The notes beneath the pieces are model-generated. The model was not told the origin of the DNA, searched no databases, and saw nothing but the letters and a program-made list of their open reading frames with translations. Position numbers and translations under genes: made by a program. This document shows positions 36,401 to 43,896 of a stretch of DNA of 64,000 nucleotides, in pieces. Positions within the stretch are counted from its first letter, which is position 1, and the number at the start of each line of letters is the position of its first letter. The stretch covers positions 1-64,000 of the forward strand of contig JBGCFA010000089.1 in the NCBI GenBank assembly GCA_045106675.1, in the 5' to 3' direction. Origin of the DNA: JBCAWW01 sp045106675. GTDB lineage: Bacteria; Bacteroidota; Bacteroidia; J057.

Positions 36401-36987
36401 CAATCTCCCGCTCTTGAGCTAGAAGTAGGAGCGTTGCCCGAAGGCCGCACCATAGAATCGTCAAAGCCACACTGCCAACCGATTGGAGACGGATAATCAG
36501 CCTTAGCATAAGCAATATAAAACTCCGTATTGCCCTGCGCATAAGGATCAACAAACCATTGTCCTTCAGGCGAAGTCCCCATCACACGCAAGCCTTTGGC
36601 GGTAATATCCACTCTCACTCGGAGATATGGATTTGCGACTCCAATACCATAATAGGTATGGAAAGTAGGGAACTTTGCGGCCAGACCGGGTGCCATCGCA
36701 TCATATTCGATGAGACGAAAATCTTGTAAACTGCCATCATCCATGGGTAGCGCAACTACCAAGTTGGATTGAGCAAGGGACATACTACTTTCATGCGGAG
36801 CTTGCTGTAAAGCTTGACGCATCGCAGCTAGATCCAAGGCCAATAGTTGTGAGCGATTGGGTTGTAGTTCTTGCTTTAAAGTAGCGGGTATTATGGTTTT
36901 GTCAATGGTTTGCCAATGGGCTTGAGCTTGTAGGTCATAACTGAATAAAACCAGTCCTGCCCACAAAGCGAGTAAAGTAAGTCTCAT
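33415..36987 (-). CDS. Secreted metzincin (reprolysin-type) protease with P-domain and T9SS tail
   Basis: 1190 residues. Signal peptide (LALWAGLVLFSYDLQAQ), a propeptide of about 190 residues, then a catalytic domain with HEMGHQFGGSH: zinc ligands His335, His339, His345 and catalytic Glu336, the extended metzincin motif. A PKD/cadherin-like region (about 415-640), Ig-like domains, a P-domain (about 850-980: NIKDLNITHDNIGELSVTL) and a type A T9SS tail (NIRPNPAKDHFSI and WSTGVYLIEI) follow. Same orientation as the serine protease downstream, 133 nt apart. Probably an extracellular nutrient-acquisition enzyme. Confidence 0.9.
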   Translation of the reverse strand: MRLTLLALWAGLVLFSYDLQAQAHWQTIDKTIIPATLKQELQPNRSQLLALDLAAMRQALQQAPHESSMSLAQSNLVVALPMDDGSLQDFRLIEYDAMAPGLAAKFPTFHTYYGIGVANPYLRVRVDITAKGLRVMGTSPEGQWFVDPYAQGNTEFYIAYAKADYPSPIGWQCGFDDSMVRPSGNAPTSSSRAGDCQLRVYRLAMAARGEYTTYHGGLIGTMAEFVNVVNRLNEIYERDLTVRLQLIPNNDQIIYTNAATDPYTGGTGQNLGQNQNNLDAVIGSANYDIGHVVGSGGGGGVAFYASVCNNGSKARGATSLGNPTGDPFVIDYVAHEMGHQFGGSHTQNNNCNRSGDAAYEPGSASTIMGYAGICSPNVQNNSDALFHSYSMFEMQQTILSHSCPTFISTGNSAPNVDAGGDYIIPHSTPFVLTAKGSDVDNDALTYSWEQWDNEIAPMPPNANSTSGPSFRTFLPTQSPERTIPRLLTLVNNLTPTWERLAAVARTYNFRATVRDNAPGIGCSGEDDMLVTVNGNAGPFVVTQPNTPGIWPAGSSQPVSWNVANTDMAPINCQLVDIYLSTDGGFTYPVLLASQVLNDGSTQVSVPNLPGTTNRVRVQAHGNIFFDISNQNFTISAPTAPAIYMRMAPGYRLLCSQDSFDVQIVLDSMGGATGPVSMSVTNLPTGINAAFSSTQANLPDTITARFSALPMVSPGNYPIIIIADNNNGVTISQAFDLEVSAASIATSPIIAIPGDQATNIATEPMFLWPPAVGNGAYDLEVSLSPAFDSLIIFEEGYIGTQFISPAKLDAGQVYYWRLRTYNECGKGPYSSVNAFQTAVTLCKEYAPAFFPIAITSNGTPTVGSLVIVPDNYVISDVNIKDLNITHDNIGELSVTLSKPNMADALLFNSSCNNSQVFHNSFDDLGLSPPFNCPADDSLTYKPLGSLSAFDGVNASGAWTLQITDNVDGGGGLVNNWALELCKDTVPAGAPNLLNQPMTVFQGEQKVLPNTRLSASAANLLSEDINYTILSLPSRGDLIRNNQVLAIGAQFTQAEIDNAVISYQHDSTTILTDDFLFSVLDIDGGWIPTETFNINVWLTDVEPKLNEFLSWNIRPNPAKDHFSISISAVRSGTVNVRVLNLTGQTLSSESIPVSAGANLEKRLSTQDWSTGVYLIEIMGDGFRDVKKLIVTP
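35490..35506 (+). repeat. Mini-hairpin repeat (metzincin gene)
   Basis: AGCGTT-CCCA-AGT-TGGG; encodes TWERLA on the gene strand. Confidence 0.7.
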
Positions 36988-37075
36988 ATGTTAGCGTTGA
37001 ATAATCTGAACATCCAAGATACGATATCTCGTAACTTGGTGTATGACTATTCAAACAATCTGAGGCATACTTTCC

Positions 37076-38035
37076 CTACTGAGAGATTGTATCCAAGGAT
37101 GCGACCGAAGATCCAAGGATTCCATGACCATTTTCGACATTCGAATAAACAATCACCGGCTCAGCTTGCAATATATTGATACCCCCCAATCCACCTTGTT
37201 GATCCTGAAACTTGAGCTGATAGCGCGCATATCCTTCACTCACCGAAAGCGCATAAACAAAGATCTTTTTAATATCTAAGTTTTTGATGAGCCCTGGATC
37301 GTTATAGGAGTTGGGGAGCTCGCAGAGCAATTGGATGGTTTCTGTCTGTCCATCGAAGTCTTGATCACCAAATAAAGTTCCGTCTGTAGTATAAACGCCT
37401 TCTTCCCCTAGTCTTGCCACTCCTTGTACATTGGCCAATGCACGCAAGGCTTGACCCGGAAAATCGGGATCTTCATACTCGATATCAGCATCTACCACAT
37501 AGTAGTTTGTTTCCCCTGCAGGATCTGAGATGGTAAGATTGAGGATAGACTGAAAACGTCCACTACCATCCGGAAAGATCTCACGGATGATATATTGGTC
37601 AATACTAGCATCTACGATATTGATGGGAGCGGGTATACGGGTACTCGCCTCTATCGTTGGGTAGTCAGGATGTACGACTATAACCTGGATTTCTTGCCCA
37701 GACTGAGGCCTAATAGAGTTGAAATATTTACCGGAGACATTGTCGTCAGTCGCACCAGGGAAAAAGGCAGTATCTCGGTACACCATTTCACCGACATCTT
37801 GCCCATCTATGCTTACGCTAACGTCTGCATCCGAAATCAAAAGTTCTTCAATGGTGGGTACCTCTAAAGGGCCATAACTACGGGTCAAGTAGAGATCAAG
37901 CGGTTCCCCTGGTTCCAAAAATGCATTGAGAACCAGTTTCGGTTCATGTGGAGGCAATGGAATATCAAGCGTAGTTTGGCAGGCAAATAGGCTCACAATA
38001 GTAGCCAAGAGTAGATATATTGGTATCTGTTTCAT
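37076..38035 (-). CDS. DUF4249 lipoprotein
   Basis: 319 residues with a lipobox (LLATIVSLFACQ, Cys19). The body has the DUF4249 pattern: PKLVLNAFLEPGEPLDLYLTRS near the start, beta-rich sequence, an EASTRIPAPINI strand and a C-terminal YARYQLKFQDQ segment. These proteins are regularly encoded after carboxypeptidase-regulatory-type TonB receptors, as here (26 nt), and are thought to be the surface lipoprotein partner. Ligand unknown. Confidence 0.88.
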   Translation of the reverse strand: MKQIPIYLLLATIVSLFACQTTLDIPLPPHEPKLVLNAFLEPGEPLDLYLTRSYGPLEVPTIEELLISDADVSVSIDGQDVGEMVYRDTAFFPGATDDNVSGKYFNSIRPQSGQEIQVIVVHPDYPTIEASTRIPAPINIVDASIDQYIIREIFPDGSGRFQSILNLTISDPAGETNYYVVDADIEYEDPDFPGQALRALANVQGVARLGEEGVYTTDGTLFGDQDFDGQTETIQLLCELPNSYNDPGLIKNLDIKKIFVYALSVSEGYARYQLKFQDQQGGLGGINILQAEPVIVYSNVENGHGILGSSVASLDTISQ

Positions 38036-38060
38036 TGATTTAATCGTTAAGCAAGGCTTA

Positions 38061-40523
38061 CTAGAACTTAAAACTCAAACTAATAGAAGGGATGATGGGA
38101 AAGAGCGACAATTTGATCAAAGCCGGTTGTGGAGATCCGTCTGGCAAAGTCTTCTCGTCATCAGTGCCGATAAAATAGGCATAGGGATTGAGGCGATTAT
38201 AGATGTTATACACGCCAAAGTTCCAGGTGAGAGAGCCCCACTTCGTAGGACGCTTGACGTTCATCCCCAAGTCCATACGGTGATAGGCCTGCATGCGGAA
38301 GCCATTACGACCATTTTCATAGAGTTGGACGCCTTGTTGGCCATTGAGTAATGGATAAAAAGTTCCAAAACGAGGCGTAAACCCACGATCGATAGTAGGT
38401 CTTACAGGTAAGGTATTATAGCCTCCACTCGGTAGGGAGATTGCATTGCCTGTGCCATAAACCCAAGTAGCCGAAAAGCTCACTCTTTCGCTCAACTGAT
38501 GCGCGATAACAACACTAACATCATGTCTGCGATCATATTTATAAGGAAATACTTCTCCCTGATTTAAGTTTTCAAAGATTCGATTGTTCCATGAAAGGGT
38601 ATAGCCAATCCAACCTGTCGTTTTGCCCGTTTTCTTTTGTAATAAGACTTCAACACCATAAGCTTCACCTTCACCGCCTGTCTCAACTCGATCTTGCCAA
38701 TCACTGCCGTCTAGACCAATATAGAAATCGGTACCTTCCTTATAGGCGATGAGACCGGTCATCTTTTTGTAATAACCCTCGACGGTAAACTCGAATTTAT
38801 CATCAAATATGCTACTCGCGATACCGAGGGCAGCTTGCCAAGAGTTTTGGGGTGGAACCTTGTCAGTCGCAGGCACCCATAGATCAATCGGCAGACCCGT
38901 CCCAGAGTTCACCAGTAGGTGCAAAAACTGAGTCATCCGAGCGTAAGAAGCTTTGATAGAAACGTCTTCGGAAAGGAGATAACGTAAAGATACACGGGGT
39001 TGTAACGAAGGGTAACTCTTTTGATTGACTCGCAGCAGAGAGATGTGCAGCCCGACATTACCACTAAATCGACTCCCTAGACGGAAGTTGTCTTCGACGA
39101 ACACATAACTTTCCCAAGTATTTTGAATCAGATTGTTGAGCGTCGTATCGATCAAAGCGGTATCCCCCACACTGATTTGGAAGCCCGCTTGACCTGGTGT
39201 GAAAGTGTGATAGGTCATATTACCCCCAAACTTGATGCTGTGCTGAGGGTTGGGATAGTAATCAAATTCGAGTTTGGCTCCGAAGTCCCTTATCCCTGAT
39301 CGGTAACGCAAAGCCGCACCGATAGATTCAACCCCACCCGCACCATTATCAAATTCAGTACTGATATCATTATCCGTTTTGAGGCGGTAATTGGTGTAAG
39401 TAGCCGTGAGGTTACTAAACAGCTTTGGGTTCCAGATATGATTCCATCTTACGGCTCCTAATCTATTGCCCCAAGCATTAGTGTTTTTGAGACTAAAGGC
39501 ATTATAATCAGGCTGACCGGGCTCGCCAAACTGATCACTCAAGCTTAGTCCTAGGCGATCATCTCCCATATAGAAGCTTACCAATAAGCGGTCTTTATGC
39601 GAAATCTTGTGATTGATCTTGGCATTTACGTCATAAAAATAATATCCAAAAGAGGCATTAGTTTCCCCACCAGACTGTAGTCGAGTGATCAAAGAAGTCA
39701 AAGGCCGAGTAAATAAATCTAAATACGTTCGGCGAGCCGAAACCATAAAGGAGGTCTTATTCTTGATGATCGGTCCTTGCAGAGAGATGTGCGAAGCAAT
39801 CAAACCTAAGCTCCCTTCACCTTGAAATTTCTCAGCATTGCCATCTTTCATCCGAATATCCAATACAGAAGAAAGGCGACCACCATATCGAGAGGGGAAG
39901 CCCCCTTTGACCAACTTTACACTACTAAGTGCATCAGCATTAAATACGGAGAAAAAGCCTCCTAAATGACTGACATAGTATAAAGGCACATCGTCGAGGA
40001 GGATGAGATTTTGGTCTGGTCCGCCACCGCGAACGTAAAGTCCCGTCGTACCTTCATTGCCAGATTGTACTCCAGGCAATAGCTGTATGGCTTTAATCAC
40101 ATCTACTTCTCCCAATAAAGCAGGCAATAGTTTGATCTGTTCGATGGGTACATCAATAGTACTCATCTCTGTTTTGTCTTGAATACGTTCGACTTCGTCG
40201 GCAACAATCGTCACCTCATCGGTACTGTAAAACTCCAGATCAAAAGTAAACTCAGAATCTTGTTGCAGGTCGAGTTCGAGTTTAAAGGGCTTATAACCCG
40301 CATAAGCGACTGTCAAAGAGACAGAACCGGCGGGTAGGGTCAAACTAAAGAAACCAAAGTTATTGGTCAGTGCTCCCTTAGCGGAACGACTATCATAAAC
40401 TTTAGCACTAATGAGTTTTTCGCTGCTCTCAGCATCCTGCACATACCCACTAATGGTATATAGGTCCTGAGCAGCTAGGAGATGGCAGCAACTCAACAAT
40501 AAAAGAGTATAAAGTACTTTCAT
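38061..40523 (-). CDS. TonB-dependent outer-membrane receptor with CarboxypepD-regulatory domain
   Basis: 820 residues. Signal peptide (LYTLLLLSCCHLLAAQ), an N-terminal carboxypeptidase-regulatory-like domain (YTISGYVQDAESSEKLISA, about 20-105), a plug (about 130-230: GLYVRGGGPDQNLILLDDVP, VKGGFPSRYGGRLSSVLDI) and a 22-stranded barrel ending IPSISLSFKF. Imports an unknown substrate with TonB energy. Encoded with the DUF4249 lipoprotein. The -7 box lies directly before the ATG, suggesting a leaderless mRNA. Confidence 0.92.
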   Translation of the reverse strand: MKVLYTLLLLSCCHLLAAQDLYTISGYVQDAESSEKLISAKVYDSRSAKGALTNNFGFFSLTLPAGSVSLTVAYAGYKPFKLELDLQQDSEFTFDLEFYSTDEVTIVADEVERIQDKTEMSTIDVPIEQIKLLPALLGEVDVIKAIQLLPGVQSGNEGTTGLYVRGGGPDQNLILLDDVPLYYVSHLGGFFSVFNADALSSVKLVKGGFPSRYGGRLSSVLDIRMKDGNAEKFQGEGSLGLIASHISLQGPIIKNKTSFMVSARRTYLDLFTRPLTSLITRLQSGGETNASFGYYFYDVNAKINHKISHKDRLLVSFYMGDDRLGLSLSDQFGEPGQPDYNAFSLKNTNAWGNRLGAVRWNHIWNPKLFSNLTATYTNYRLKTDNDISTEFDNGAGGVESIGAALRYRSGIRDFGAKLEFDYYPNPQHSIKFGGNMTYHTFTPGQAGFQISVGDTALIDTTLNNLIQNTWESYVFVEDNFRLGSRFSGNVGLHISLLRVNQKSYPSLQPRVSLRYLLSEDVSIKASYARMTQFLHLLVNSGTGLPIDLWVPATDKVPPQNSWQAALGIASSIFDDKFEFTVEGYYKKMTGLIAYKEGTDFYIGLDGSDWQDRVETGGEGEAYGVEVLLQKKTGKTTGWIGYTLSWNNRIFENLNQGEVFPYKYDRRHDVSVVIAHQLSERVSFSATWVYGTGNAISLPSGGYNTLPVRPTIDRGFTPRFGTFYPLLNGQQGVQLYENGRNGFRMQAYHRMDLGMNVKRPTKWGSLTWNFGVYNIYNRLNPYAYFIGTDDEKTLPDGSPQPALIKLSLFPIIPSISLSFKF

Positions 40524-40823
40524 AATGCAAAAGTAGTTTTGTTTCTGAATAGTATACGAAAAAAAAGAGGGGAGCCGTAGGCTCCTCCTCCATTACTACA
40601 CACACTAGAACCAATTTAAATCTTATGAGTAAACTATCCTTTTAATCGATTTCGGTGGTAAGACAAACAAAAAACTGAATACCCTACTTCTAAAAAGAGA
40701 GAAAAATAAATGCACTCTCCTCAGGGGAAAAGCACTACTTGAGAAACATATATATACCGATATTGTATTCTATAGGTATATAGACGCTACTAACTGAGTG
40801 CCCTAACCTTAAAAATCCAACGT
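40524..40823. other. Intergenic region between divergent genes
   Basis: 300 nt, AT-rich. It holds the receptor -7 box at 40528-40535. A palindrome-like TATATATACC near 40750 lies upstream of the subtilase gene, but no clear promoter for it was recognised. Confidence 0.5.
40528..40535 (-). promoter_or_regulatory. -7 box of the TonB receptor gene
   Basis: Reverse strand TACTTTTG (TAnnTTTG) ends 5 nt before the ATG at 40523, placing the start site on or beside the start codon. Confidence 0.5.
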
Positions 40824-43808
40824 ATGAAGCCCTTCTTTACCCTTTGCCTGAGCCTGTTTTGCTTGAGTGCGAGCCTTTTAGCTCAAAACACTTTCAACGA
40901 AGCAGTCATCCATCCAGATCTCATGCTTGAGATGGAAACACCCTCTCAAACTCATCTTCCGGTTTATATCCTCTTAGCCGACAGAGTTGATGTAGGGGCT
41001 ATGGATACAGACTTCCAGAAACGGAATCTCACGCGACAAGAACGAGTCCCCCAATTACTTCAAGCTTTGCAAGCCAAAGCTCAAGCTACGCAGGGGCCAC
41101 TTTTAGCAGCGTTGAGAAGCATGAATGGTGTTAAGCATGACCAAGTCCAAGGCTACTGGATCAGTAATCTTATCTATGCTCAGATGACACCGGAAGCGAT
41201 CAAACAGTTTAGCAATCGCTCAGAAGTAGAACTGATTGAGTATATCGAAACGCCTACGATCTCTAAACATACGGAAGTTGCCGCCAGCATGGTCCCCAAC
41301 GGCAAAGAAGTTGGCCTAGCCGCCATCAATGCGCCCGAGATGTGGGATCTTGGCTATACGGGCTACGGCCGCAAGGTATTGATTATGGATACGGGAGTGG
41401 ATGGTGAGCATCCCGCTTTGAAACGTACTTATTACGGCAATTTTGTCCCAGCAAACCTAGCTTGGTTTGACCAATGGGGAAATTCGACAGTTCCTACAGA
41501 TTGTGATAGTCATGGTACGCACGTTACAGGGACTACCGTTGGGATGGATCCGAACACCAATGATACCGTAGGCGTTGCTTTCAATGCCTTTTGGATGGGA
41601 TCTCCCGAGATTCCTGGCTTTAGCCCCGATTGTGTTTCGCAATTCAACCCTGCAGGTGTATTCCAATGGGCACTTGATCCTGATGGCGACATCAATACCA
41701 CCGATGATATGCCTGATGTGATCAATAACTCTTGGCGCACTCAACTAAATAATCATCCGGCAAACTTCTGTAATCCAGGCGCTTTTGGGCAATTACAAAT
41801 CACCACAGAAGCTGCTGGGATTATCGCAGTCTTTGGCGCAGGCAATGAAGGTCCAGGCGCGATGACAATGGGGGCAGAACCCAGTTTGAGTATGAGTCTT
41901 GTAAATAACTTTTCCGTGGGTTCAATCAATGCCGCGATTGGAAGTTTTCCGATGTCAGGTTTTTCGAGTAGAGGACCTAGTGAATGCCCGGACACCATTA
42001 ATGCCCTCAATATCAAGCCTGAAGTTGTTGCACCCGGTAGTAATGTTCGCTCTACCACTCCAAATAATACTTACGCGGCTTTTTCGGGTACTTCGATGGC
42101 GACACCTCATGTTTCGGGCGCATTTCTCCTCTTGAGAGAAGCCTTTCCGACTTTGTCTGCCTATGATATCAAGATGGGACTGTATATGTCAGCGATTGAC
42201 TTAGGCGCTGTAGGAGAAGACAATAGTTATGGCAATGGCTTAATAGACGTCAAAGCCGCTTATGATTATTTGATTGCGCAAGGCAATACCCCTATTATTC
42301 CAAATCAAAGCAATGATCTAGCCGTCGATCAGATTGTTAATCTAGAAGAGGTCAATTGCTCCCCCAACCTAAACCCAATCTTATCAGTAAAAAACAATGG
42401 AAATGGCAATATTACTTCTGCTGAAATCGCATTGCGTTATTCAGATGGAGTAATGGATACCATTAGCTGGACAGGCTTGCTCTTCCCAGCGGGCGTTCAA
42501 GCCATCGTTTTGCCTACTCGCAATTTTTCATCGGGAGGCTACTCACTTGCAATAGATATTTTTTCGGTCAATCAAACAGAGGATTATTACTTCTTAGACA
42601 ACCAATACGAAATCACTTTCCAAGTATTAGTCGAAACCATTACGGCAGATCCAACTCCTATCGTTTGCCCAGGTTCTAATGTTTTGCTTAGCGCAACGCC
42701 AAGTTCTGGAGATATCGTTTGGTATGATGCTCCGACGGGTGGGAGCGTTCTCGGAACGGGTAATACCCTACAAACTCCCAATATCAACGCCAATACCTCC
42801 TTCTATGCTATCATCGAAGAGGTCGGGCAAGGGGGCAAGGACACTTACATTGGTGACAATGGATTTGTTGATCCGATGGCAGGGGAAGGGCTCATTTTTG
42901 ATGCATTCTCTTCTTTTACGCTCAAAACAGTTACCGTCTTTTGCCAAGGAGATGGCCTACGCACCATAGAGCTGCGAGATGAAAATGGCAACGTTCTGCA
43001 AAGCAAGGACCTATTAATCGGATTAGGTCCAAGGGTGCTTGACTTAAACTTTAATGTTCCGGCTGCTAATAACCTTATGCTAGCAGCGACAGGACCAGGC
43101 AATCTTTTTGTTAGCTCAGATAACATTTCCTACCCCTATTTTACTAGCGGTATGATGGAAGTAAAATCCTCCACACTAGATCAAGCGGGTGATGTTTTTT
43201 ATCCTTACTTCTATGATTGGCAATTGAGCTCTGCTTCTATGTGTGATCGCGTCCAAGTACCAGTCCAAGTCGGTACAGGTAATTTGAACGCAAGCTTTAC
43301 GGCTAGCACCAACCAAATCAACCTCCCCTGGAGCAGTCAAGTTGATTTTACAGACCAGACTACCAATGCCGTCAGTTGGGCGTGGGATTTTGGAGATGGT
43401 GCGACTTCTACGGTGCAAAGCCCGACTCATACCTATGCTTTGGTCGATACCTTTACAGTCATCCTTACAGTAACCAATGCTGATGGCTGTACTGATATTG
43501 CTTCTACCACCATTGAGGTACGAGGTTTCAACACTGCTATTGGCCAAGATGTACTCTATCAGGAAGGCTTGCATATTTTCCCTAATCCGGGAACGAGTAT
43601 CTTCTTTTTGGAGATCGCCTACTCGGCGAACGATAGAGGTCAACTACAAATATTTGATACTCAAGGACGAGTCGTTCGTTCAGAAAATCTAGTATTGACT
43701 CAAGCACAAGCGACACAGATTGATTTGTCAGATTTACCAGACGGTATCTACACTGTCCTTTGGCGAGCCAAAGATCGCAGTGTCGTCAACAAATTGATCA
43801 AACAATAG
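40824..43808 (+). CDS. Secreted subtilisin-like (S8) protease with PKD domain and T9SS tail
   Basis: 994 residues with signal peptide (FTLCLSLFCLSASLLAQ) and an inhibitor-type propeptide (about 30-145). The triad is Asp189 (LIMDTGVDGEHPAL), His230 (DSHGTHVTGT) and Ser424 (SGTSMATPHVSGA). It is followed by a CARDB-like region, an Ig-like module (IVWYDAPTGGSVLGTG), a PKD domain near 850 (WDFGDGATSTVQSPTHTY) and a type A T9SS tail (LHIFPNPGTSIFFLEI, LPDGIYTVLW). Extracellular or surface protease of broad role. Confidence 0.92.
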   Translation: MKPFFTLCLSLFCLSASLLAQNTFNEAVIHPDLMLEMETPSQTHLPVYILLADRVDVGAMDTDFQKRNLTRQERVPQLLQALQAKAQATQGPLLAALRSMNGVKHDQVQGYWISNLIYAQMTPEAIKQFSNRSEVELIEYIETPTISKHTEVAASMVPNGKEVGLAAINAPEMWDLGYTGYGRKVLIMDTGVDGEHPALKRTYYGNFVPANLAWFDQWGNSTVPTDCDSHGTHVTGTTVGMDPNTNDTVGVAFNAFWMGSPEIPGFSPDCVSQFNPAGVFQWALDPDGDINTTDDMPDVINNSWRTQLNNHPANFCNPGAFGQLQITTEAAGIIAVFGAGNEGPGAMTMGAEPSLSMSLVNNFSVGSINAAIGSFPMSGFSSRGPSECPDTINALNIKPEVVAPGSNVRSTTPNNTYAAFSGTSMATPHVSGAFLLLREAFPTLSAYDIKMGLYMSAIDLGAVGEDNSYGNGLIDVKAAYDYLIAQGNTPIIPNQSNDLAVDQIVNLEEVNCSPNLNPILSVKNNGNGNITSAEIALRYSDGVMDTISWTGLLFPAGVQAIVLPTRNFSSGGYSLAIDIFSVNQTEDYYFLDNQYEITFQVLVETITADPTPIVCPGSNVLLSATPSSGDIVWYDAPTGGSVLGTGNTLQTPNINANTSFYAIIEEVGQGGKDTYIGDNGFVDPMAGEGLIFDAFSSFTLKTVTVFCQGDGLRTIELRDENGNVLQSKDLLIGLGPRVLDLNFNVPAANNLMLAATGPGNLFVSSDNISYPYFTSGMMEVKSSTLDQAGDVFYPYFYDWQLSSASMCDRVQVPVQVGTGNLNASFTASTNQINLPWSSQVDFTDQTTNAVSWAWDFGDGATSTVQSPTHTYALVDTFTVILTVTNADGCTDIASTTIEVRGFNTAIGQDVLYQEGLHIFPNPGTSIFFLEIAYSANDRGQLQIFDTQGRVVRSENLVLTQAQATQIDLSDLPDGIYTVLWRAKDRSVVNKLIKQ
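42744..42760 (+). repeat. Mini-hairpin repeat (subtilase gene)
   Basis: AGCGTT-CTCG-GAA-CGGG with one T-G pair; encodes SVLGTG. Confidence 0.6.
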
Positions 43809-43835
43809 CAACATCATATCAATCTTATAAAACAG

Positions 43836-43870
43836 AAAACCGCCGCAAGTCTCAGACCTGCGGCGGTTTT
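43836..43870. terminator. Bidirectional terminator
   Basis: Arms AAAACCGCCGCA (43836-43847) and TGCGGCGGTTTT (43859-43870) between the convergent subtilase and aconitase genes; A- and T-tails serve both directions. Confidence 0.85.
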
Positions 43871-43896
43871 ATTATGTATCAAACGCTAGCTAATGC

